A stretch of 64,000 nt of DNA, from assembly GCF_020382885.2 (NCBI RefSeq), contig NC_058496.1:17526501-17590500 (forward strand), read 5' to 3'. The notes beneath the pieces are model-generated. The model saw nothing but the letters and a program-made list of their open reading frames with translations, was not told the origin of the DNA and searched no databases. Numbering within the stretch: position 1 is the first letter of the stretch; each line of letters starts with the position of its first letter. The DNA is from Scatophagus argus (Eukaryota; Chordata; Actinopteri; Scatophagidae). This document shows positions 1 to 10,083 of this stretch, piece after piece. The translations under genes and the position numbers were made by a program.

Positions 1-753
1 AACTCTGAATAAAAACTGCAGCTGATTTAATTACACATCCTGTGAGGATCTGATGGACATTTAGTTTATTCAGTGAACAAGGAATTTATTCCATTCATGT
101 TACTGACACGTATCCACTGCTGACTGATTACATGATGATGTTTTACTCAGAACGAAATGATGATCATGAGGAAAAGTAACAACTTGAAAAGGATGATTTC
201 AGTGTAAGTGAGTTGAGTCTTTAAGAAAGTAACAAACAAAGTAAAAAAATAATCATATAAAAATCACAGTCAGAGTCTGCATGTGTTCAGATAAACTGGA
301 CCACTGAGACTCTGAGAGGAAAACAGAGTTACAAAACTGTAACTCATCAGAAGATCCAGAAATTTTACACACAAAAACTGAAATCAATAAAAGTTAAGAA
401 TCACAAAACTGCAAACAATGTATTTGGTATATTGGACACAGTTTGTGTTATATTGTGGTCTGACTGAAAATAAGATGCTTCAGGCCACGTGACAAGTTAG
501 GATTTCTGAAGTTACAGAACAACTGAAATTATACAGTTTCAGTATTTGGGAGACGCATTTTTAATGAGACTGAACTTTTTGTTTTTTCTCTTTTAATCTT
601 TATAGTTTTGTGCAGCACAGAAACATAACGAAAGAAATGTGACCTTCAAAGTGAAATTAAATCTGCTTCAGATTTAAAAGAAAAAAATAAAAGACAAGCA
701 GGCCCAGACTGATGGTTTGACTGTAAAGTGTGATGATGACTTTAAAATCTAAA
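1..753 (-). other. 3' flank / probable 3' UTR of TRIM gene A
   Basis: AT-rich non-coding sequence downstream of the TRIM stop codon. On the minus strand AATAAA-type signals occur near 64-69 and 84-89, which would give a 3' UTR of about 680 bases. The same stretch is repeated at 7731-8649 with small insertions. No other gene is visible. Confidence 0.5.
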
Positions 754-2184
754 TCAGAAATCAGAGAAATCAGTGGGACAGATTTTGATATCAGCAGTTT
801 TAGCATCACCAGCCTCCCCAACATAGAAATATGGGAAGAGTTTTTCAGTGAAAGTGTCTTTGTGAGTGTAGATGTGAGTCATGTCTTCAGGGTCAGAGAA
901 GGACACCTCCCCCCTGCCATAGTCCAGCTGGACTCTGATCCTCTGGAGACTCTTCTTCTCTGTGACAGTCTTACCAAGACCATTTGTGTATTTTCCACTG
1001 CGATGAAACAAACACCAGACTCCATATTCTGGTGACACAAATATCTTCCCCTTCCTGTCAACTGACTCTTTAACCAAACCTACAACCCAGTCAGGATGAT
1101 CTCCCACCTCCACCTCCCAGCTGTGTTTCCCTGAGCTGAAGCCCTCAGAGCCCAGAACATTTGCATACTTAGTGTTTCCCTCTGGATTGTCAGGAAGCTC
1201 CTGCCATGTGTCTCCACGTCTCACACTGGTCAGATCATCAGACAAATGGAGCCAGCGGTTTGCAGTGTTTGGGTCCAGAATGACAGGACTGAAGTGGACC
1301 TTGTCCTTCATCTTGTCCCACACTCTGAAGGACAGGTTTCCCAGGTGTTTGGCCACATCTATGAGCGCTCCTGAGACCAGCTGTGGATCTGACAGTGAGC
1401 ACTGGACTCTGGCTCTGGACTGAGTGGCTTTATAACTGCTGAGGAACGTCATGTTGTGTTTCTGCAGGTCTTCTTCAACAGCAGAGATGCTGTCTGACAG
1501 AGAGGAGATCTGCTCCTGAATCATCTTCATCTCTCTGCTGATAGTCTTCCTCTTCTGCTCCTCTTCTTCCCTCAGAGCTGCCAGTCTGGACTCCTCTTCC
1601 TCCTTCAGGAACTGGTGGAGCTTGTTGAACTCTGCTCTGATCTGCTTCTCTGTGGACAGCAGTTGCTTCTCGGAGTGTTGAATCACTTCACTGTATGTTT
1701 TCTCCACTTGTTTGTATTCGTCCCTCTTGTCCTGTAGAGACTTTAAGTCACATTTCAGCTGCTCCTTCAGGTCACTGACTGCTTGTTCTATAGGAACCAC
1801 CTTGTGACTCTGATGGAGAGAAAACTCACAGACAGAACACAAAGCTCTCTGCTCGTCCTCACAGAATAATTTAGACTCTCCCTGATGTTTACTACACACC
1901 ACCTCCACCTTCTTCTCTGCTTGTTCTGTCTCAGATGATCCAGATTTCTGTCTCCCAGCAAAGGAATCAGCAAGTTCCTTCAGCGGAAAGTTCACTTTCA
2001 GGAAATCTTTTGAGGATTTTCTCTTACAAATGGGACAGTTTTTGTTTCCAGTTTGTTTCCAGAATTGTTGCAGACAGCTTGAACAGAAGCTGTGGTTGCA
2101 CCTCAGAGACACAGGATCTCTGAAAGTCTCTGAACACACGTGGCAACTCAGGAAACTTTCAACAAGAGCAAGTTTCTCAGCCAT
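754..2184 (-). CDS. TRIM35-like RING E3 ubiquitin ligase (copy A)
   Basis: Intronless 476-residue reading frame with the full TRIM layout. A C3HC4 RING lies at residues 14-53 (Cys14, Cys17, Cys29, His31, Cys34, Cys37, Cys50, Cys53). A B-box 2 lies at about 92-133, a Glu/Lys-rich coiled coil at about 130-240, and a PRY-SPRY (B30.2) domain at about 290-470 with the LDPNTAN and WEVEVGD signatures. By family knowledge the RING recruits an E2 enzyme, the coiled coil dimerises and the SPRY binds the target, often in antiviral or inflammatory signalling. The ATG at 2184 starts just before the RING and is shared by the second copy. The neighbouring gene at 8650 is a tandem paralogue. It could also be named as a zinc-binding protein A33-like or TRIM39-like gene, since fish TRIM nomenclature is unsettled. 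The target is unknown. Confidence 0.93.
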   Translation of the reverse strand: MAEKLALVESFLSCHVCSETFRDPVSLRCNHSFCSSCLQQFWKQTGNKNCPICKRKSSKDFLKVNFPLKELADSFAGRQKSGSSETEQAEKKVEVVCSKHQGESKLFCEDEQRALCSVCEFSLHQSHKVVPIEQAVSDLKEQLKCDLKSLQDKRDEYKQVEKTYSEVIQHSEKQLLSTEKQIRAEFNKLHQFLKEEEESRLAALREEEEQKRKTISREMKMIQEQISSLSDSISAVEEDLQKHNMTFLSSYKATQSRARVQCSLSDPQLVSGALIDVAKHLGNLSFRVWDKMKDKVHFSPVILDPNTANRWLHLSDDLTSVRRGDTWQELPDNPEGNTKYANVLGSEGFSSGKHSWEVEVGDHPDWVVGLVKESVDRKGKIFVSPEYGVWCLFHRSGKYTNGLGKTVTEKKSLQRIRVQLDYGRGEVSFSDPEDMTHIYTHKDTFTEKLFPYFYVGEAGDAKTADIKICPTDFSDF

Positions 2185-3494
2185 TTGTTATCGAAGTTCG
2201 TCTTCAGCAGCAAGACTCACCAAGTTACTGTTCCTTCCCTTGACTGCTTTAAGTGACCAAGTTTGTGTTTTCCTGCAGAGATCTCACAGTCTGTAATAGC
2301 ATCTCAGTTCTGTTCAACAACGTTGACATTTACTTTCATTTTCTCTTTTCTCTGTCAGGTGTTAAATTATGACCAGCATGCTGTCATGTCATGTTGTCAC
2401 CAGCAGATGGAGGCGTTGGGTTAAAGTTTAATGTTTTCCTCTTCATTCAGAACAATTCAGTTTAATTGAAAAGTTTCATGTTGTTTTCCACACAACAACA
2501 AAATAAAAAGGGAATAAGAATGATAATCAAATGTGTACAATATAGTGTCATCCACCTGCAGATCTCCACCCCCCTGAAACATGAAAGGTCCTCTCCAGAT
2601 GTTTGGTTGTCTCTCCTGAGCTGCTGTGGAAACATGGCAGTGCAACATGGTGGACTCTGTGGAAGAGGACCAGCTGCTATGAAAGGCTTATTTTAATATG
2701 ATGAAAACACAGCAGGTCTGAGTTTCAGGTGATTACACGCTAATGAAAAGAGAAAAAACAACATTACATTTTATTTCTGCCAATTCTGCTAAATCCATCA
2801 CACTGGACCTTTAAACACCACAAACAGGAAGAGGTTTGTCTTAGTCCTCCTGTGAGGACTGGACATATTCAACAGGCTGTCAGAAGTTCAAATCAGAAAC
2901 TGCGAGGAGGAGGTACTATTGATCATATTAAGCATACAAAGAAGTGACACAATGTGGAAACAAAACAGAGCTGCATACAGCAAAGCCAGTGGGTTGAGTG
3001 TGGTTGCTTCCAATCGTTTTGAGATGCATAAAATCATTTCCGTTCGTGTGCTTCAGTTAGTATTAGCAGTTAATTTCACACAGCACATCATCCATACGCT
3101 AAAAGAATAATGAAGTCACAGCAACTGCAGACCACTTGTGTGATGCTTTCATTTTTGGTCCTGCTTTGCTCCTGATGGTCGTGTTACACAGCTGGAAAAA
3201 CCTTTTGGAAATGTGGTGAACATGAAGAGCGCCGCAAGTGGTAAAATAAATAGTTTAATATTTTACACCATAAGCAGCGACACACATGAGATACATCATC
3301 CAGAGTGGTCTGCACCTGCAGTGCCTTCATCTTTCTTTCAGTGTGTGGATGATGTGCTGTGTATGAACAGAGTTTTGTTCAGGTGACAGAGGCAGACAGC
3401 AGATATATGGTGGCACAGTGGCTTCATGTTTGTCCCCGTGTCCACAAGGGTTTCTCAGCCGGCTACCTCAAGCCTCATTGCTCGTGGGCCACGG
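2185..3494. other. 5' flank of TRIM A, duplicated non-coding sequence
   Basis: Non-coding upstream sequence nearly identical to 10084-11404. Short open frames such as 2919-3110 are kept in both copies only because the DNA is nearly identical, and show no protein family signature. Confidence 0.6.
2332..2343 (-). promoter_or_regulatory. ISRE/IRF-like motif upstream of TRIM A
   Basis: The minus strand reads GAAAATGAAAGT, fitting the interferon-stimulated response element pattern GAAANNGAAA, about 150 bases upstream of the start codon. It sits in a purine-rich run and is conserved in the second copy at 10238-10249. Function is inferred. Confidence 0.45.
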
Positions 3495-3580
3495 TCATCA
3501 TATTAAGGGCATATATGCTGAATGTCGCTGCGTTTTTAAACCTTAATTTTATTCTCATCTGGTCCAATTTGCAGCGAATA

Positions 3581-3756
3581 TCCAACTGAGAGGAAGCTTC
3601 CGCTTACTAAATATGAGCAATATGCAGAAAATTACGGGATCACTGGGAATTTAGACAGTTTCACAGCCCATAGTGTGTTAAACAACAATGTCTTGCATGA
3701 TTTGACATGAATGGTGTTTCAATTGGGACAGCTGGAGCTGCAACGAATGTCAAATA
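3581..3756 (+). repeat. Inverted repeat, left arm
   Basis: The reverse complement of this stretch matches 6534-6714 over most of its length, with scattered mismatches. Shared blocks include the one containing AACACCATTCATGTC and the one containing TTTTCTGCATATTGC. The arms are about 2.8 kb apart and enclose the coiled-coil reading frame. Confidence 0.85.
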
Positions 3757-4560
3757 GAAGAAGAAGAAGTGTTGTTAAAGCTTGAAATCATTTTTCATGT
3801 TCCAAGTGCTGCAACTGCTGAATTATTGCTGAGATAACTTCAGTATTTGTCGACATGTAATGTTGACATGCGTCAGAAAAGATGATAAGCTTGTTTAAGG
3901 TTGGTTCTAAGAATCCAAGTTCTAACCTGTGATCTATAAATTTCAAGTCAACTTAAAGTGACGACATCTGACTTGTGATTTCCCATTATATAATTCCAGC
4001 ACAAATGATGGCTGTCTTGTTTTTGTAAACAAACACATTTAGTGTACTGTGGCTGCTCCACAATAAAAGCCACAGTGTTTTATCAGTTGAACGTAGGCCT
4101 GCTACTAACAGAAATGTGTTTGTATCAGGAATAACTTACTGTTTATCACAGCTGGAAGTTGAAGAGCTATCACCGAACAGTGAAAATTCTGTTACTGACA
4201 TACAATTACAAACAATGATGTTCATCCTTTTCCTGTGAACCCCTGTGCTTTTGTGTACAATCTGAATCTAGTGTGGAAATGGTGGACTCCGCCAGTAAGA
4301 ATGAAAAGCATCAAAAATAACGTGTTTTTCTTTTCTTTTCATGGAAACCTCTAGAACTGCAATTTGTTTACAACTTTGAACCCGTTTCTGTCCAAAACCA
4401 GATCTTTGGAAACGAATGATTTGCTCTTATCGAGCGAAGCAGACTCTTTAAATCCAGTTCAGTCTTACCCAACACAAGTGGAATGTTTTGTCTCCGACTC
4501 AACCATACAGTTAAAATACAACAGAATAGGAAGATTTTTCTACGTTTTGCTGATTTTTAA
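3757..4560. other. Non-coding spacer
   Basis: Between the left inverted-repeat arm and the coiled-coil reading frame. AT-rich, with no gene or recognisable element seen. Confidence 0.5.
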
Positions 4561-5421
4561 TCAATTTTGAACATCTTTGAGTTCATCGAAGTTCAGTTCA
4601 GAGGTCCTTTTTGACCTGCTCCTCAGCCTGGACCTTAGCGACCAGCTCCTTGTTGGTTGACATCTGTTTATTTCTTTCAGGTCTTCAAACTCTTTGGAAA
4701 AAGACTCGTCTTTCTCAGAAGCATTTTTCTTCGAGGTTTGGATCTCCTCCTCCACCTGTTGAAGCAGAGCATCCTCCTCAGCTCTCAGCTGCTTTATGAT
4801 GATCAGCTTCTCTGACATCCTTTCAGCCTGAGACTGAATCTTTGTCTGTTTCTGGAGGCTTTTGCTCTTTTCTCTTTCAGCCTCCAGCTCAGTTTTGTCC
4901 CTCAAGTTGATCTGCTCTGAAATTTTAAGCTGATCAAGTTCTTGCTGAAGGGCTTTATTTTTGTTGATTTCAGCGTGGAGCTCTTTGGACAAGTTCTCTT
5001 GGATGATGATGTGAGCCACTTTGAGCTCCTCAAAGTCTTTTTGAAGCTCCTTCTTCTTCTTCTTCTTTATTTCATTTCCAACCTCAGTGGCAATCCTCAA
5101 GGTTTTCATGGTCTCTCCATCGCTGAGCCTCTTCAGCCTCTCCAGTTCATAGCGAGTTTCCTTCTCTTTTTTAATAAACACTTCTTTTAGGTTCTTCTGA
5201 TGAGCCAGTTGTGTTTTAGTCTCTTCTAGATCCTTGCTGAGCTGTAGCCTTATACGCTCCTGACGGGCACTTTGGTTTTCAGCACTCAACAGCTGAGCCT
5301 TCAGCTCCTCCACTTGCTTTCCAAGAGCCTCCTTTGTCTGTTCACAGTTTTCCAAAAGGGACCTGCTGTTGTTCTCCATTTTTGGCAGATGCTCCAGAAC
5401 TGTATAGCTGCAGCCTGTCAC
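4561..5421 (-). CDS. Coiled-coil protein of unknown function, possibly decayed
   Basis: Intronless 286-residue reading frame, overwhelmingly Glu/Lys/Leu/Gln with long heptad-like helices from about residue 20 to 250 (for example VEELKAQLLSAENQ and ELEAEREKSKSLQKQ). No signal peptide, membrane segment or enzyme motif is visible. A second Met at residue 15 (MENNSRSLL) is an equally plausible start. Residues about 253-273 suddenly become Arg/Ser-rich. Reading those bases in the neighbouring frame gives MSTNKELVAKVQAEEQ, which again looks like coiled coil, so two compensating indels or decay are likely. The gene sits between two inverted-repeat arms. I do not recognise the family. It may be a retrocopy or a fragment of a golgin- or interaptin-like gene. 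Confidence 0.55.
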   Translation of the reverse strand: MTGCSYTVLEHLPKMENNSRSLLENCEQTKEALGKQVEELKAQLLSAENQSARQERIRLQLSKDLEETKTQLAHQKNLKEVFIKKEKETRYELERLKRLSDGETMKTLRIATEVGNEIKKKKKKELQKDFEELKVAHIIIQENLSKELHAEINKNKALQQELDQLKISEQINLRDKTELEAEREKSKSLQKQTKIQSQAERMSEKLIIIKQLRAEEDALLQQVEEEIQTSKKNASEKDESFSKEFEDLKEINRCQPTRSWSLRSRLRSRSKRTSELNFDELKDVQN

Positions 5422-6533
5422 CGATGAACAGTTTTGTCTTTATCTGTGGTCTGTCTGTGTTGGAACTTGGCTCTCTCTCTCACACTGGTTTATCATGTTG
5501 TCAAGATACAAAGTTTCAATACCTGCTGTTGTCATAACAAACATCAAATGGAACTCCTCTCTGTAAAGTTTTTGGAATAAGACTCAAGACACAATTTGTG
5601 ATGCCTAGATGCTTTTAGTTAGCTTCTCCAAACCCACATTCATTTCTTTTTTGCTATCTGTTTTTCCCTCACTGAGCCCTTCTTCTTTCTCTGCAGGCTT
5701 AACAAAAACCATAATAACTCAAGAGTGCCCCCCCCCCCGATGAAAATTCTATAACGTAGCATGAACATTACACTCTCCTGAACCCTCGGCTGTTTGAAAT
5801 GTTTACATTCATTTCTCACACTGACCGACCTCTTGGTTTTCCTGAACCTTTTCTTTTAGGTGATGTCTGTACATCTCCACACAATATAGTAAGCATTTCA
5901 GTTAGGAATAAATACTGATTTTTTTTACTGCAACACCAGAGTTGTGTCAGCATTGGTTGTTGGTGAATGCTCTTGACATGTAAGTATGTTTTCATGATAA
6001 ATGTGGTTGGCAGATAACAGTCTCAGCAAACAGCCACATTTAGGGTTCTTGTTATCATTTGAGGTTGCCAGGCAACCAGTGGAGGCTCCAGGAAGTCACT
6101 CCAACCAGTTGCTGCTCTCCAGCTGTAGATGCTAAGCTAATTGCCTGCTGGTTCTAGATCCAAACATAACACACAGCTATGTGAGCGGTTACCTGTAATA
6201 TCATTTTTATTTAATCATGACCAAACTGTCTGGATGTAATTCAATGTTTCTGAATAACTTGATGTAACTCTCTCCTAAAACGAGAAGGTTCATTTTCCAG
6301 CAGGACAAGTTACTGCAGTCATTGAATTGATGGATAGGCTGCAGTGGAGCGTTTCCTTCACGGTGCCACTCTGGACTCTGAATGCAGATGTCATGTGTTC
6401 AGATGCAGAGACTTGAAAGCTGCTCAAACATCAGCAACTACTTTTTGTCTGCATGTGCCAGAGACAAAACGCATCAACTTGGGCATTGTGATGCTGATGG
6501 CTTTTTGATCTGGACTACAGGGGATGCCAGTCT
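5422..6533. other. Non-coding spacer
   Basis: No gene seen. It contains a run of ten C at about 5730-5739 and otherwise unremarkable AT-rich sequence up to the right inverted-repeat arm. Confidence 0.5.
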
Positions 6534-6714
6534 GTTTGACATTTGTTGCACCTCTGGCTGATCCGACTGAAACACCATTCATGTCAAATCATGTTAGACT
6601 GCTGACATTATTGTTTAACACACTGTGGACTGTGAAACTGTCTAAATTCCCAGTGATCTTGTAATTTTCTGCATATTGCTCATATTTAGAAAGTGGAGAC
6701 TTTCACTCAGTTGG
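6534..6714 (-). repeat. Inverted repeat, right arm
   Basis: Reverse-complement partner of 3581-3756. The two arms bracket the coiled-coil reading frame at 4561-5421. The structure could be an old inverted duplication or the ends of an unrecognised mobile element. Confidence 0.85.
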
Positions 6715-7336
6715 TGTTTCAATTGGACAAGCAGCTGAAAACCAGTGGAGAAAAGTTAAAAACACTCTGGTCTGAGATACGATTCAGTCTGAATATAAAG
6801 TTTCTGAGGTGATTTGAGTAAACTGACACTTGATGAAGCCACACATGAAAAGCCACAGCAGTGATGAGTTTCTCTGCTGCCCCGGACACACAGTATGTCC
6901 GACAAAGAGAAACGACAGGAAGTGGGAATAAAATGTTCAAAATGAGCAGACTGTGGACAAAATGTGTACTTTGTCTCCATCTTGTGGTGATTGCAGGGAG
7001 AACAGAAGTCCAGCCAATCTCATCCTGTACATTTAATAATGTTGATAATGTTACACAAGCATGTTGTCCCTGAAAGCCTCATTACGAACACAACACAACA
7101 GTGAATCCATTTCTTAATCAGTGTCGTCTTCTTGTCTTCCGTGAAAATCTGAATTCTACTTCGGAGCAAATGATTTCAGATGCCCATCACTACATCTCTG
7201 TCCCTCAGTGCCTCAGTATTGTCTGTGTGGGACAGACAACACAGATTCTGATCATGCAGTGAAGCTGGAGGAGGGTCAAGTTTGACCCCCTTTTAAATGA
7301 GGTTTCTGACACTTTTTAATTGAAATAACACAGACA

Positions 7337-7370
<34 letters not shown>

Positions 7371-7730
7371 GTGAGGTGCAGACCAGCGTGACAATCACTA
7401 CAACTCCATCAGCGCTAAACAAGTTGTACACCTCCTCTCCAACACGACAGGCTTCATTCCTCACATGTTTTCAGCTTCGTGGCCTTGTCAGGGTGGTAGA
7501 GGTTCATTCAGATCTCTGTGGAAACAACCAGTTCATTTGTAATGTGATCTGACAAAAGAAAACAGAAAGTGATTTAGTCTGGACTGTCCAGAAATGTCCA
7601 TGTTATGGTGTAATGAAAGTGAGAGAGTTTCACTGAAGAATGACTTGTTCAAATCTGTATTTTTTGTTTGTAAAATAACATGAATATTTGACAGATGTAG
7701 AAAAACAACTGGAAACAGCCTCACACACAA
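6715..7730. other. Non-coding spacer between inverted repeat and duplication copy B
   Basis: No gene or known repeat seen apart from the CA microsatellite at 7329-7370. Confidence 0.5.
7329..7370. repeat. (CA)n microsatellite
   Basis: About 20 dinucleotide units with two interruptions near the left end. Confidence 0.95.
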
Positions 7731-8649
7731 AACTCTGAATAAAAACTGCAGCTGATTTAATTACACATCCTGTGAGGATCTGATGGACATTTAGTTTATT
7801 CAGTGAACAAGGAATTTATTCCATTCATGTTACTGACACGTATCCACTGCTGACTGATTACATGATGATGTTTTACTCAGAACAAGATGATCATCATGAG
7901 GAAAAGTAACAACTTGAAAAGGATGATTTCAGTGTAAGTGAGTTGAGTCTTTATGAAAATAACAAACAAAAACAATAATCATATAAAAATAACAGTCAGA
8001 GTCAGTATGTGTTCAGATAAACTGGACCACTGAGACTCTGAGAGGAAAACACTGAAATCAAAAAATTATCAAAACTGTAACTCATCAGAAGATCCAGAAA
8101 TTTTACACACAAAAACTGAAATCAATAAAAGTTAAGAATCACAAAACTGCAAACGACGTATTTGGTATGTTGGACACAGTTTGTGTTATATTGTGGTGTG
8201 ATTGAAAATAAGATGCTTCAGGCCACGATGACAAGTTAGGATTTCAAAATCACAACTGAATTAACAGAATTTGTACCTGAAGTTACAGACCAACTGAAAT
8301 CACACAGTTTGAATATTTGGGAGACGCATTTTTAATGAGACTGAACTTATTTTTCTCTGAGAAGATTTTAATCTTTATAGTTTTGTGCAGTTTTCATGCA
8401 CGAAATGATAAACTTTTAGTCATTTATTTCAGAGCACAGAAACATAACAAAAGAAATGTGACTTTCAAAGTAAATTAAATCTGCTTCAGATTTGAAAGAC
8501 AAAAATAAAAGACAAGCAGGACCAGACTGATGGTTTGACTGTAAAGTGTGATGATGACTTTAGAGTCTAATGAACCTCAAACAGTCATGAGTCAAAACTG
8601 CTGATGGTAAAAGTTGGAACAATTAAATTACATCCCTGAACAGAGAAAA
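7731..8649 (-). other. 3' flank / probable 3' UTR of TRIM gene B
   Basis: Non-coding, matching 1-753. Minus-strand AATAAA signals occur in the same relative places (near 7795-7820) as in copy A. Confidence 0.5.
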
Positions 8650-10083
8650 TCAGAAATCAGAGAAATCAGTGGGACAGATTTTGATCTCAGCAGTTAGCAG
8701 TTTAGCATCACCAGAATTTCCAACACTGAAATATGGGAAGAGTTTCTCAGTGAAAGTGTCTTTGTGAGTGCAGATGTGAGTCATGTCTTCAGGGTCATAG
8801 AAGGACACCTCCCCCCTGTCATAGTCCAGCTGGACTCTGATCCTCTGGAGACTCTTCTTCACTCTGACAGTCTGACCAAGACCATTTGTGTATTTTCCAC
8901 TGCCATGTAACAAACACCAGATTCCATATTTTGGTGTAGCAGATCGCTCCCCCTTCCTGTCAACTGACTCTTTAACCAAACCTACATTCCAGTCAGGATG
9001 ATCTCCCACCTCCACCTCCCAGCTGTGTTTCCCTGAGCTGAAGCCCTCAGAGCCCAGAACATTTGTATACTTAGTGTTTCTCTCTGGATTGTCAGGAAGC
9101 TGCTGGCTTGTGTCTGCACGTCTCACACTGGTCAGATCATCAGACAAATGGAGCCAGCGATTTGCAGTGTTTGGGTCCAGAATGACAGGACTGAAGTGGA
9201 CCTTGTCCTTCATCTTGTCCCAGACTCTGAAGGACAGGTTTCCCAGGTGTTTGGCCACATCTATGAGCGCTCCTGAGACCAGCTGTGGATCTGACAGTGA
9301 GCACTGGACTCTGGCTCTGGACTGAGTGGCTTTATAACTGCTGAGGAACGTCATGTTGTGTTTCTGTAGGTCTTCTTCAACAGCAGAGATGCTGTCTGAC
9401 AGAGAGGAGATCTGCTCCTGAATCATCTTCATCTCTCTGCTGATAGTCTTCCTCTTCTGCTCCTCTTCCTCCCTCAGAGCTGCCAGTCTGGACTCCTCTT
9501 CCTCCTTCAGGAACTGGTGGAGCTTGTTGAACTCTGCTCTGATCTGCTTCTCTGTGAACAGCAGCTGCTTCTTGGAGTGTTGAATCACTTTATTGTATGT
9601 TTTCTCCACTTGTTTGTATTTGTCCCTCTTGTCCTGTAGAGACTTTAAGTCACATTTCAGCTGCTCCTTCAGGTCACTGACTGCTTGTTCTATAGGAATC
9701 ACCCTGTGACTCTGATGGAGAGAAAACTCACAGACAGAACACACGGCTCTCTGCTCGTCCTCACAGAATAATTTAGACTCTCCCTGATGTTTACTACACA
9801 CCACCTCCACCTTCTTCTCTGCTTGTTCTGTCTCAGATGATCCAGATTTCTGTCTCCCAGCAAAGGAGTCAGCAAGTTCCTTCAGCGGAAAGTTCACTTT
9901 CAGCAAATCTTTTGAGGATTTTCTCTTACAAATGGGACAGTTTTTGTTTCCGGTTTGTTTCCAGAATTGTTGCAGACAGCTTGAACAGAAGCTGTGGTTG
10001 CAGCTCAGAGACACAGGATCTCTGAAAGTCTCTGAACACACGTGGCAACTCAGGAAACTTTCAAACAGAGCTCTCTCAGCCAT
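8650..10083 (-). CDS. TRIM35-like RING E3 ubiquitin ligase (copy B)
   Basis: Intronless, 477 residues, paralogue of the gene at 754-2184. All eight RING ligands are kept (C3HC4, residues 13-52), followed by the B-box, coiled coil and PRY-SPRY. A stretch of 146 residues from the coiled coil into the PRY is identical to copy A. The following SPRY differs at about 25 positions, plus a two-residue insertion near the C-terminus. Changes cluster in the segment after DRKG (ERSATPKYGIWCLLHG here) and around the variable loops that contact targets in other TRIM SPRY domains. Both copies are full length with no stops, so both are probably functional ligases with different specificities. Confidence 0.93.
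   Translation of the reverse strand: MAERALFESFLSCHVCSETFRDPVSLSCNHSFCSSCLQQFWKQTGNKNCPICKRKSSKDLLKVNFPLKELADSFAGRQKSGSSETEQAEKKVEVVCSKHQGESKLFCEDEQRAVCSVCEFSLHQSHRVIPIEQAVSDLKEQLKCDLKSLQDKRDKYKQVEKTYNKVIQHSKKQLLFTEKQIRAEFNKLHQFLKEEEESRLAALREEEEQKRKTISREMKMIQEQISSLSDSISAVEEDLQKHNMTFLSSYKATQSRARVQCSLSDPQLVSGALIDVAKHLGNLSFRVWDKMKDKVHFSPVILDPNTANRWLHLSDDLTSVRRADTSQQLPDNPERNTKYTNVLGSEGFSSGKHSWEVEVGDHPDWNVGLVKESVDRKGERSATPKYGIWCLLHGSGKYTNGLGQTVRVKKSLQRIRVQLDYDRGEVSFYDPEDMTHICTHKDTFTEKLFPYFSVGNSGDAKLLTAEIKICPTDFSDF

Larger units (their letters stand above)
1..3494. repeat. Tandem segmental duplication, copy A (left edge cut by window)
   Basis: The first base of the window aligns with position 7731, and the two stretches stay collinear until about 3494 and 11404, after which they diverge completely. 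The copy contains one TRIM gene with its 3' and 5' flanks. By eye the stretch 2700-3490 differs from 10612-11400 at only about a dozen positions, so the duplication is recent or kept similar by gene conversion. Because the window starts inside the copy, the real unit is longer and further copies may lie to the left. Confidence 0.93.

Noticed and set aside
2919-3110. 63-residue open frame conserved at 10829-11020
   Set aside because: The whole flank is nearly identical between the duplicated copies, so preservation says nothing about coding. No family signature.
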